Program-made: the position numbers and the translations under genes
Notes under the pieces: generated by a model
Seen by the model: the letters and a program-made list of their open reading frames with translations, nothing else
Databases searched by the model: none
Told to the model about the DNA's origin: nothing
Origin: Prosopocoilus inquinatus
Taxonomy: Eukaryota; Arthropoda; Insecta; Coleoptera; Lucanidae
NCBI GenBank assembly: GCA_036172665.1
Contig: JAYKNF010000017.1
Location: 62,001-126,000, forward strand
Reading direction: 5' to 3'
Length of the DNA: 64,000 bases
In this document: one piece after another, positions 37,799-50,165 of the stretch
Layout: every line of letters starts with the position of its first letter
Numbering within the stretch: the first letter of the stretch is position 1

Positions 37799-40700
37799 CG
37801 TCAAATAATATGATAGATGAGTAAGGATCGATTAGATACATCACAGGAACAACGCTAATGCGTGTTGTTTCATTTAAAACTATTTCCAGCTCCTGCTGCG
37901 TCCGAAAACTTTGTATCTCACATCAGAGTTACTGGAGTCCATCCAAACGTCAAATAACATGATAGATGAGTAAGGATCGATTAGATGCATCACAGGAACA
38001 ACGCTAATGCGTATTGTTTCATTTAAAACTATTTCCAGCTCCTGCTGCGTCCAAAAACTTCGTATCTCACATCAGAGCTACTAGAGTCCATCGAAACGTC
38101 AAATAACATGATAGATGAGTAAGGATCGATTAGATACATCACAGGAACAACGCTAATACGTGTTGTTTCGTTCAAAACTATTTCCGGCTTCTGCTGCGTT
38201 CGAAAACTTCGTATCTCACATCATAGTTACTGGTGTCCATCGAAACGTCAAATAACATAGTAGATAAGTAAGGATCGATTAGATACATCACAGGAACAAC
38301 GCTAATACGTGTTGTTTCGTTCAAAACTACTTCCAGCTTCTGCTGCGTCCGAAAACTTCGTATCTCACTTCAGAGTTGCTGGAGCCCATCCAAACGTCAA
38401 ATAACATGATAGATAAGTAAGGATCGATTAGATACATCACAGGAACAACGCTAATGCGTATTGTTTCGTTTAAAACTATTTCCAGCTCCTCCTGTGTCCG
38501 AAAATTTCGTATCTCACATCAGAGTTACTGGAGTCCATCCAAACGTCAAATAACATGATAGATGAGTAAGGATCGATTAGATGCATCACAGGAACAACGC
38601 TAATGCGTATTGTTTCATTTAAAACTATTTCCAGCTCCTGCTGCGTCCAAAAACTTCGTATCTCACATCAGAGCTACTAGAGTCCATCGAAACGTCAAAT
38701 AACATGATAGATGAGTAAGGATCGATTAGATACATCACAGGAACAACGCTAATACGTGTTGTTTCGTTCAAAACTATTTCCGGCTTCTGCTGCGTTCGAA
38801 AACTTCGTATCTCACATCATAGTTACTGGTGTCCATCGAAACGTCAAATAACATAGTAGATAAGTAAGGATCGATTAGATACATCACAGGAACAACGCTA
38901 ATGCGTGTTGTTTCATTTAAAACTATTTCCAGCTTCTACTGCGTCCGAGAACTTCGTATCTCACATCAGAGTTACTAGAGTCTATCGAAACGTCAAATAA
39001 CATGATAGATAAGTAAGGATCGATTAGATACATCACAGGAACAACGCTAATGCGTATTGTTTCGTTTAAAACTATTTCCAGCTCCTCCTGTGTCCGAAAA
39101 TTTCGTATCTCACATCAGAGTTACTGGAGTCCATCCGAACGTCAAATAATATGATAGATGATTAAGGATCGATTAGATACATCACAGGAACAACGCTAAT
39201 GCGTGTTGTGTCATTTAAAACTATTTCCAGCTTCTGCTGCGTCCGAAAACTTCGTATCTCACTTCAGAGTTACTGGAGCCCATCCAAACGTCAAATAACA
39301 TGATAGATGAGTAAGGATCGATTATATACATCACAGGAACAACGCTAATGCGTGTTGTTTCGTTGAAAACTATTTCCCGCTTCTGCTGCGTCTGAAAATT
39401 TCGTGTCTCACATTAGAGTTACTGGAGTCCATCGAAACGTCAAATAACATAGTAGCTAAGTAAGGACCGATTAGATACATCACAGGAACAACGCCAATAC
39501 GTGTTGTTTCGTTTAAAACTATTTCCAGCTTCTGCTGCGTCCGAAAACTTCGTATCTCACTTCAGAGTTACTGGAGCCCATCCAAACGTCAAATAACATG
39601 ATAGATGAGTAAGGATCGATTAGATACATCACAGGAACAACGCTAATGCGTGTTGTTTCGTTGAAAACTATTTCCCGCTTCTGCTGCGTCTGAAAATTTC
39701 GTGTCTCACATTAGAGTTACTGGAGTCCATCGAAACGTCAAATAACATAGTAGCTAAGTAAGGATCGATTAGATACATCACAGGAACAACGCTAATACGT
39801 GTTGTTTCGTTCAAAACTATTTCCAGCTCCTGCTGCGTCCAAAAACTTCGTATCTCACATCAGAGTTACTAGAGTCCATCGAAACGTCAAATAACATGAT
39901 AGATGAGTAAGGATCTATTAGATACATCACAGGAACAACGATAATACGTGTTGTTTCGTTTAAAATTATTTCCAGCTCCTGCTGCGTCCAAAAACTTCGT
40001 ATCTCACATCAGAGTTACTAGAGTCCATCGAAACGTCAAATAACATAGTAGATAAGTAAGGATCGATTAGATGCATCACAGGAACAACGCTAATGCGTAT
40101 TGTTTCGTTTAAAACTATTTCCAGCTAATCCTGTGTCCGAAAATTTCGTATCTCACATCAGAGTTACTGGAGTCCATCCGAACGTCAAATAATATGATAG
40201 ATGAGTAAGGATCGATTAGATACATCACAGGAACAACGCTAATGCGTATTGTTTCATTTAAAACTATTTCCAGCTCCTGCTGCGTCCAAAAACTTCGTAT
40301 CTCACATCAGAGCTACTAGAGTCCATCGAAACGTCAAATAACATGATAGATGAGTAAGGATCGATTAGATACATCACAGGAACAACGCTAATACGTGTTG
40401 TTTCGTTTAAAACTATTTCCGGCTTCTGCTGCGTTCGAAAATTTCGTATCTCACATCATAGTTACTGGTGTCCATCGAAACGTCAAATAACATAGTAGAT
40501 AAGTAAGGATCGATTAGATACATCACAGGAACAACGCTAATACGTGTTGTTTCGTTCAAAACTATTTCCAGCTTCTGCTGCGTCCGAAAACTTCGTATCT
40601 CACTTCAGAGTTGCTGGAGCCCATCCAAACGTCAAATAACATGATAGATAAGTAAGGATCGATTAGATACATCACAAGAACAACGCTAATGCGTGTTGTT

Positions 40701-41374
40701 TCATTTAAAACTATTTCCAGCTTCTACTGCGTCCGAGAACTTCGTATCTCACTTCAGAGTTACTAGAGTCCATCGAAACGTCAAATAACATGATAGATAA
40801 GTAAGGATCGATTAGATACATCACAGGAACAACGCTAATGCGTATTGTTTCGTTTAAAACTATTTCCAGCTCCTCCTGTGTCCGAAAATTTCGTATCTCA
40901 CATCAGAGTTACTGGAGTCCATCCGAACGACAAATAATATGATAGATGAGTAAGGATGGATTAGATACATCACAGGAACAACGCTAATGCGTGTTGTTTC
41001 ATTTAAAACTATTTCCAGCTTCTGCTGCGTCCGAGAACTTCGTATCTCACATCAGAGTTACTGGAGTTCACCGAAACGTCAAATAACATGATAGATAAGT
41101 AAGGATCGATTAGATACATCACAGGAACAACGCTAATGCGTGTTGTTTCATTTAAAACTATTTCCAGCTTCTGCTGCGTCCGAGAACTTCGTATCTCACA
41201 TCAGAGTTACTGGAGTTCACCGAAACGTCAAATAACATGATAGATAAGTAAGGATCGATTAGATACATCACAGGAACAACGCTAATGCGTATTGTTTCGT
41301 TTAAAACTATTTCCAGCTCCTCCTATGTCCGAAAATTTCGTATCTCACATCAGAGTTACTGGAGTCCATCCGAA
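37799..41374 (+). repeat. 24-monomer HOR unit (3576 bp), copy 1
   Basis: This is the first of three copies. Marks are GCGTGTTGTG (39201), GATTATATAC, GGACCGATTAG, AACGCCAATACG, AGCTAATCC (40123), CGAACGACAAAT (40925) and two identical GAGTTCACCG monomers. It has one GATGCATCAC monomer near 38.56 kb where copies 2 and 3 have two in tandem, which explains 24 rather than 25 units. The first ten monomers also match 12.4-14.0 kb, so the HOR was built partly from that older block. Confidence 0.92.
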
Positions 41375-44300
41375 CGTCAAATAATATGATAGATGAGTAA
41401 TGATCGATTAGATACATCACAGGAACAACGCTAATGCGTGTTGTTTCATTTAAAACTATTTCCAGCTCCTGCTGCGTCCGAAAACTTTGTATCTCACATC
41501 AGAGTTACTGGAGTCCATCCAAACGTCAAATAACATGATAGATGAGTAAGGATCGATTAGATGCATCACAGGAACAACGCTAATGCGTATTGTTTCATTT
41601 AAAACTATTTCCAGCTCCTGCTGCGTCCAAAAACTTCGTATCTCACATCAGAGCTACTAGAGTCCATCGAAACGTCAAATAACATGATAGATGAGTAAGG
41701 ATCGATTAGATACATCACAGGAACAACGCTAATACGTGTTGTTTCGTTCAAAACTATTTCCGGCTTCTGCTGCGTTCGAAAACTTCGTATCTCACATCAT
41801 AGTTACTGGTGTCCATCGAAACTTCAAATAACATAGTAGATAAGTAAGGATCGATTAGATACATCACAGGAACAACGCTAATACGTGTTGTTTCGTTCAA
41901 AACTACTTCCAGCTTCTGCTGCGTCCGAAAATTTCGTATCTCACTTCAGAGTTGCTGGAGCCCATCCAAACGTCAAATAACATGATAGATAAGTAAGGAT
42001 CGATTAGATACATCACAGGAACAACGCTAATGCGTATTGTTTCGTTTAAAACTATTTCCAGCTCCTCCTGTGTCCGAAAATTTCGTATCTCACATCAGAG
42101 TTACTGGAGTCCATCCAAACGTCAAATAACATGATAGATGAGTAAGGATCGATTAGATGCATCACAGGAACAACGCTAATGCGTATTGTTTCATTTAAAA
42201 CTATTTCCAGCTCCTGCTGCGTCCAAAAACTTCGTATCTCACATCAGAGCTACTAGAGTCCATCGAAACGTCAAATAACATGATAGATGAGTAAGGATCG
42301 ATTAGATGCATCACAGGAACAACGCTAATGCGTATTGTTTCATTTAAAACTATTTCCAGCTCCTGCTGCGTCCAAAAACTTCGTATCTCACATCAGAGCT
42401 ACTAGAGTCCATCGAAACGTCAAATAACATGATAGATGAGTAAGGATCGATTAGATACATCACAGGAACAACGCTAATACGTGTTGTTTCGTTCAAAACT
42501 ATTTCCGGCTTCTGCTGCGTTCGAAAACTTCGTATCTCACATCATAGTTACTGGTGTCCATCGAAACGTCAAATAACATAGTAGATAAGTAAGGATCGAT
42601 TAGATACATCACAGGAACAACGCTAATGCGTGTTGTTTCATTTAAAACTATTTCCAGCTTCTACTGCGTCCGAGAACTTCGTATCTCACATCAGAGTTAC
42701 TAGAGTCTATCGAAACGTCAAATAACATGATAGATAAGTAAGGATCGATTAGATACATCACAGGAACAACGCTAATGCGTATTGTTTCGTTTAAAACTAT
42801 TTCCAGCTCCTCCTGTGTCCGAAAATTTCGTATCTCACATCAGAGTTACTGGAGTCCATCCGAACGTCAAATAATATGATAGATGATTAAGGATCGATTA
42901 GATACATCACAGGAACAACGCTAATGCGTGTTGTGTCATTTAAAACTATTTCCAGCTTCTGCTGCGTCCGAAAACTTCGTATCTCACTTCAGAGTTACTG
43001 GAGCCCATCCAAACGTCAAATAACATGATAGATGAGTAAGGATCGATTATATACATCACAGGAACAACGCTAATGCGTGTTGTTTCGTTGAAAACTATTT
43101 CCCGCTTCTGCTGCGTCTGAAAATTTCGTGTCTCACATTAGAGTTACTGGAGTCCATCGAAACGTCAAATAACATAGTAGCTAAGTAAGGACCGATTAGA
43201 TACATCACAGGAACAACGCCAATACGTGTTGTTTCGTTTAAAACTATTTCCAGCTTCTGCTGCGTCCGAAAACTTCGTATCTCACTTCAGAGTTACTGGA
43301 GCCCATCCAAACGTCAAATAACATGATAGATGAGTAAGGATCGATTAGATACATCACAGGAACAACGCTAATGCGTGTTGTTTCGTTGAAAACTATTTCC
43401 CGCTTCTGCTGCGTCTGAAAATTTCGTGTCTCACATTAGAGTTACTGGAGTCCATCGAAACGTCAAATAACATAGTAGCTAAGTAAGGATCGATTAGATA
43501 CATCACAGGAACAACGCTAATACGTGTTGTTTCGTTCAAAACTATTTCCAGCTCCTGCTGCGTCCAAAAACTTCGTATCTCACATCAGAGTTACTAGAGT
43601 CCATCGAAACGTCAAATAACATGATAGATGAGTAAGGATCTATTAGATACATCACAGGAACAACGATAATACGTGTTGTTTCGTTTAAAATGATTTCCAG
43701 CTCCTGCTGCGTCCAAAAACTTCGTATCTCACATCAGAGTTACTAGAGTCCATCGAAACGTCAAATAACATAGTAGATAAGTAAGGATCGATTAGATGCA
43801 TCACAGGAACAACGCTAATGCGTATTGTTTCGTTTAAAACTATTTCCAGCTAATCTTGTGTCCGAAAATTTCGTATCTCACATCAGAGTTACTGGAGTCC
43901 ATCCGAACGTCAAATAATATGATAGATGAGTAAGGATCGATTAGATACATCACAGGAACAACGCTAATGCGTATTGTTTCATTTAAAACTATTTCCAGCT
44001 CCTGCTGCGTCCAAAAACTTCGTATCTCACATCAGAGCTACTAGAGTCCATCGAAACGTCAAATAACATGATAGATGAGTAAGGATCGATTAGATACATC
44101 ACAGGAACAACGCTAATACGTGTTGTTTCGTTTAAAACTATTTCCGGCTTCTGCTGCGTTCGAAAATTTCGTATCTCACATCATAGTTACTGGTGTCCAT
44201 CGAAACGTCAAATAACATAGTAGATAAGTAAGGATCGATTAGATACATCACAGGAACAACGCTAATACGTGTTGTTTCGTTCAAAACTATTTCCAGCTTC

Positions 44301-45099
44301 TGCTGCGTCCGAAAACTTCGTATCTCACTTCAGAGTTGCTGGAGCCCATTCAAACGTCAAATAACATGATAGATAAGTAAGGATCGATTAGATACATCAC
44401 AAGAACAACGCTAATGCGTGTTGTTTCATTTAAAACTATTTCCAGCTTCTACTGCGTCCGAGAACTTCGTATCTCACTTCAGAGTTACTAGAGTCCATCG
44501 AAACGTCAAATAACATGATAGATAAGTAAGGATCGATTAGATACATCACAGGAACAACGCTAATGCGTATTGTTTCGTTTAAAACTATTTCCAGCTCCTC
44601 CTGTGTCCGAAAATTTCGTATCTCACATCAGAGTTACTGGAGTCCATCCGAACGACAAATAATATGATAGATGAGTAAGGATGGATTAGATACATCACAG
44701 GAACAACGCTAATGCGTGTTGTTTCATTTAAAACTATTTCCAGCTTCTGCTGCGTCCGAGAACTTCGTATCTCACATCAGAGTTACTGGAGTTCACCGAA
44801 ACGTCAAATAACATGATAGATAAGTAAGGATCGATTAGATACATCACAGGAACAACGCTAATGCGTGTTGTTTCATTTAAAACTATTTCCAGCTTCTGCT
44901 GCGTCCGAGAACTTCGTATCTCACATCAGAGTTACTGGAGTTCACCGAAACGTCAAATAACATGATAGATAAGTAAGGATCGATTAGATACATCACAGGA
45001 ACAACGCTAATGCGTATTGTTTCGTTTAAAACTATTTCCAGCTCCTCCTATGTCCGAAAATTTCGTATCTCACATCAGAGTTACTGGAGTCCATCCGAA
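41375..45099 (+). repeat. 25-monomer HOR unit (3725 bp), copy 2
   Basis: All marks recur exactly 3725 bp after those in the second half of copy 1: GCGTGTTGTG at 42926, AGCTAATC at 43848 (here AGCTAATCTTG), CGAACGACA at 44650. Private changes include AGTAATGATCG near 41400, GAAAATTTCG near 41931, AAAATGATTT near 43689 and CCCATTCAAACG near 44348. Otherwise it looks the same as copy 3. Confidence 0.95.
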
Positions 45100-48000
45100 C
45101 GTCAAATAATATGATAGATGAGTAAGGATCGATTAGATACATCACAGGAACAACGCTAATGCGTGTTGTTTCATTTAAAACTATTTCCAGCTCCTGCTGC
45201 GTCCGAAAACTTTGTATCTCACATCAGAGTTACTGGAGTCCATCCAAACGTCAAATAACATGATAGATGAGTAAGGATCGATTAGATGCATCACAGGAAC
45301 AACGCTAATGCGTATTGTTTCATTTAAAACTATTTCCAGCTCCTGCTGCGTCCAAAAACTTCGTATCTCACATCAGAGCTACTAGAGTCCATCGAAACGT
45401 CAAATAACATGATAGATGAGTAAGGATCGATTAGATACATCACAGGAACAACGCTAATACGTGTTGTTTCGTTCAAAACTATTTCCGGCTTCTGCTGCGT
45501 TCGAAAACTTCGTATCTCACATCATAGTTACTGGTGTCCATCGAAACTTCAAATAACATAGTAGATAAGTAAGGATCGATTAGATACATCACAGGAACAA
45601 CGCTAATACGTGTTGTTTCGTTCAAAACTACTTCCAGCTTCTGCTGCGTCCGAAAACTTCGTATCTCACTTCAGAGTTGCTGGAGCCCATCCAAACGTCA
45701 AATAACATGATAGATAAGTAAGGATCGATTAGATACATCACAGGAACAACGCTAATGCGTATTGTTTCGTTTAAAACTATTTCCAGCTCCTCCTGTGTCC
45801 GAAAATTTCGTATCTCACATCAGAGTTACTGGAGTCCATCCAAACGTCAAATAACATGATAGATGAGTAAGGATCGATTAGATGCATCACAGGAACAACG
45901 CTAATGCGTATTGTTTCATTTAAAACTATTTCCAGCTCCTGCTGCGTCCAAAAACTTCGTATCTCACATCAGAGCTACTAGAGTCCATCGAAACGTCAAA
46001 TAACATGATAGATGAGTAAGGATCGATTAGATGCATCACAGGAACAACGCTAATGCGTATTGTTTCATTTAAAACTATTTCCAGCTCCTGCTGCGTCCAA
46101 AAACTTCGTATCTCACATCAGAGCTACTAGAGTCCATCGAAACGTCAAATAACATGATAGATGAGTAAGGATCGATTAGATACATCACAGGAACAACGCT
46201 AATACGTGTTGTTTCGTTCAAAACTATTTCCGGCTTCTGCTGCGTTCGAAAACTTCGTATCTCACATCATAGTTACTGGTGTCCATCGAAACGTCAAATA
46301 ACATAGTAGATAAGTAAGGATCGATTAGATACATCACAGGAACAACGCTAATGCGTGTTGTTTCATTTAAAACTATTTCCAGCTTCTACTGCGTCCGAGA
46401 ACTTCGTATCTCACATCAGAGTTACTAGAGTCTATCGAAACGTCAAATAACATGATAGATAAGTAAGGATCGATTAGATACATCACAGGAACAACGCTAA
46501 TGCGTATTGTTTCGTTTAAAACTATTTCCAGCTCCTCCTGTGTCCGAAAATTTCGTATCTCACATCAGAGTTACTGGAGTCCATCCGAACGTCAAATAAT
46601 ATGATAGATGATTAAGGATCGATTAGATACATCACAGGAACAACGCTAATGCGTGTTGTGTCATTTAAAACTATTTCCAGCTTCTGCTGCGTCCGAAAAC
46701 TTCGTATCTCACTTCAGAGTTACTGGAGCCCATCCAAACGTCAAATAACATGATAGATGAGTAAGGATCGATTATATACATCACAGGAACAACGCTAATG
46801 CGTGTTGTTTCGTTGAAAACTATTTCCCGCTTCTGCTGCGTCTGAAAATTTCGTGTCTCACATTAGAGTTACTGGAGTCCATCGAAACGTCAAATAACAT
46901 AGTAGCTAAGTAAGGACCGATTAGATACATCACAGGAACAACGCCAATACGTGTTGTTTCGTTTAAAACTATTTCCAGCTTCTGCTGCGTCCGAAAACTT
47001 CGTATCTCACTTCAGAGTTACTGGAGCCCATCCAAACGTCAAATAACATGATAGATGAGTAAGGATCGATTAGATACATCACAGGAACAACGCTAATGCG
47101 TGTTGTTTCGTTGAAAACTATTTCCCGCTTCTGCTGCGTCTGAAAATTTCGTGTCTCACATTAGAGTTACTGGAGTCCATCGAAACGTCAAATAACATAG
47201 TAGCTAAGTAAGGATCGATTAGATACATCACAGGAACAACGCTAATACGTGTTGTTTCGTTCAAAACTATTTCCAGCTCCTGCTGCGTCCAAAAACTTCG
47301 TATCTCACATCAGAGTTACTAGAGTCCATCGAAACGTCAAATAACATGATAGATGAGTAAGGATCTATTAGATACATCACAGGAACAACGATAATACGTG
47401 TTGTTTCGTTTAAAATTATTTCCAGCTCCTGCTGCGTCCAAAAACTTCGTATCTCACATCAGAGTTACTAGAGTCCATCGAAACGTCAAATAACATAGTA
47501 GATAAGTAAGGATCGATTAGATGCATCACAGGAACAACGCTAATGCGTATTGTTTCGTTTAAAACTATTTCCAGCTAATCCTGTGTCCGAAAATTTCGTA
47601 TCTCACATCAGAGTTACTGGAGTCCATCCGAACGTCAAATAATATGATAGATGAGTAAGGATCGATTAGATACATCACAGGAACAACGCTAATGCGTATT
47701 GTTTCATTTAAAACTATTTCCAGCTCCTGCTGCGTCCAAAAACTTCGTATCTCACATCAGAGCTACTAGAGTCCATCGAAACGTCAAATAACATGATAGA
47801 TGAGTAAGGATAGATTAGATACATCACAGGAACAACGCTAATACGTGTTGTTTCGTTTAAAACTATTTCCGGCTTCTGCTGCGTTCGAAAATTTCGTATC
47901 TCACATCATAGTTACTGGTGTCCATCGAAACGTCAAATAACATAGTAGATAAGTAAGGATCGATTAGATACATCACAGGAACAACGCTAATACGTGTTGT

Positions 48001-48377
48001 TTCGTTCAAAACTATTTCCAGCTTCTGCTGCGTCCGAAAACTTCGTATCTCACTTCAGAGTTGCTGGAGCCCATCCAAACGTCAAATAACATGATAGATA
48101 AGTAAGGATCGATTAGATACATCACAAGAACAACGCTAATGCGTGTTGTTTCATTTAAAACTATTTCCAGCTTCTACTGCGTCCGAGAACTTCGTATCTC
48201 ACTTCAGAGTTACTAGAGTCCATCGAAACGTCAAATAACATGATAGATAAGTAAGGATCGATTAGATACATCACAGGAACAACGCTAATGCGTATTGTTT
48301 CGTTTAAAACTATTTCCAGCTCCTCCTGTGTCCGAAAATTTCGTATCTCACATCAGAGTTACTGGAGTCCATCCGAA
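45100..48377 (+). repeat. 25-mer HOR, copy 3, truncated after 22 monomers
   Basis: It matches copy 2 at offset 3725 with about six differences noticed over 3.28 kb: GCGTGTTGTG at 46651, AGCTAATCC at 47573, and a private GGATAGATTAG near 47810. At 48378 the expected CGACAAAT monomer is replaced by CGTCAAATAATATG with GATGATTAAGG, and the order jumps back 12 monomers. Confidence 0.95.
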
Positions 48378-50165
48378 CGTCAAATAATATGATAGATGAT
48401 TAAGGATCGATTAGATACATCACAGGAACAACGCTAATGCGTGTTGTTTCATTTAAAACTATTTCCAGCTTCTGCTGCGTCCGAAAACTTCGTATCTCAC
48501 TTCAGAGTTACTGGAGCCCATCCAAACCTCAAATAACACGATAGATGAGTAAGGATCGATTATATACATCACAGGAACAACGCTAATGCGTGTTGTTTCG
48601 TTGAAAACTATTTCCCGCTTCTGCTGCGTCTGAAAATTTCGTGTCTCACATTAGAGTTACTGGAGTCCATCGAAACGTCAAATAACATAGTAGCTAAGTA
48701 AGGATCGATTAGATACATCACAGGAACAACGCCAATACGTGTTGTTTCGTTTAAAACTATTTCCAGCTTCTGCTGCGTCCGAAAACTTCGTATCTCACTT
48801 CAGAGTTACTGGAGCCCATCCAAACGTCAAATAACATGATAGATGAGTAAGGATCGATTAGATACATCACAGGAACAACGCTAATACGTGTTGTTTCGTT
48901 CAAAACTATTTCCAGCTTCTGCTGCGTCCGAAAACTTCGTATCTCACTTCAGAGTTGCTGGAGCCCATCCAAACGTCAAATAACATGATAAATAAGTAAG
49001 GATCGATTAGATACATCACAGGAACAACGATAATGCGTGTTGTTTCGTTGAAAACTATTTCCCGCTTCTGCTGCGTCTGAAAATTTCGTGTCTCACATTA
49101 GAGTTACTGGAGTCCATCGAAACGTCAAATAACATAGTAGCTAAGTAAGGATCGATTAGATACATCACAGGAACAACGCTAATACGTGTTGTTTCGTTCA
49201 AAACTATTTCCAGCTCCTGCTGCGTCCAAAAACTTCGTATCTCACATCAGAGTTACTAGAGTCCATCGAAACGTCAAATAACATGATAGATGAGTAAGGA
49301 TCTATTAGATACATCACAGGAACAACGATAATACGTGTTGTTTCGTTTAAAATTATTTCCAGCTCCTGCTGCGTCCAAAAACTTCGTATCTCACATCAGA
49401 GTTACTAGAGTCCATCGAAACGTCAAATAACATAGTAGATAAGTAAGGATCGATTAGATGCATCACAGGAACAACGCTAATGCGTATTGTTTCGTTTAAA
49501 ACTATTTCCAGCTAATCCTGTGTCCGAAAATTTCGTATCTCACATCAGAGCTACTAGAGTCCATCGAAACGTCAAATAACATGATAGATGAGTAAGGATC
49601 GATTAGATACATCACAGGAACAACGCTAATACGTGTTGTTTCGTTTAAAACTATTTCCGGCTTCTGCTGCGTTCGAAAATTTCGTATCTCACATCATAGT
49701 TACTGGTGTCCATCGAAACGTCAAATAACATAGTAGATAAGTAAGGATCGATTAGATACATCACAGGAACAACGCTAATACGTGTTGTTTCGTTCAAAAC
49801 TATTTCCAGCTTCTGCTGCGTCCGAAAACTTCGTATCTCACTTCAGAGTTGCTGGAGCCCATCCAAACGTCAAATAACATGATAGATAAGTAAGGATCGA
49901 TTAGATACATCACAAGAACAACGCTAATGCGTGTTGTTTCATTTAAAACTATTTCCAGCTTCTACTGCGTCCGAGAACTTCGTATCTCACTTCAGAGTTA
50001 CTAGAGTCCATCGAAACGTCAAATAACATGATAGATAAGTAAGGATCGATTAGATACATCACAGGAACAACGCTAATGCGTATTGTTTCGTTTAAAACTA
50101 TTTCCAGCTCCTCCTGTGTCCGAAAATTTCGTATCTCACATCAGAGTTACTGGAGTCCATCCGAA
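48378..50165 (+). repeat. 12-monomer reiteration of the HOR interior (1788 bp)
   Basis: It repeats 46590-48377 at offset 1788. Inside it the offset becomes 1937 (AGCTAATCC at 47573 and 49510), then returns to 1788 (CTATTTCCGG at 47863 and 49651): one monomer gained near 48.88 kb and one lost near 49.55 kb, leaving the length unchanged. After 50166 the interrupted CGACAAAT monomer of the HOR resumes. Confidence 0.88.
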
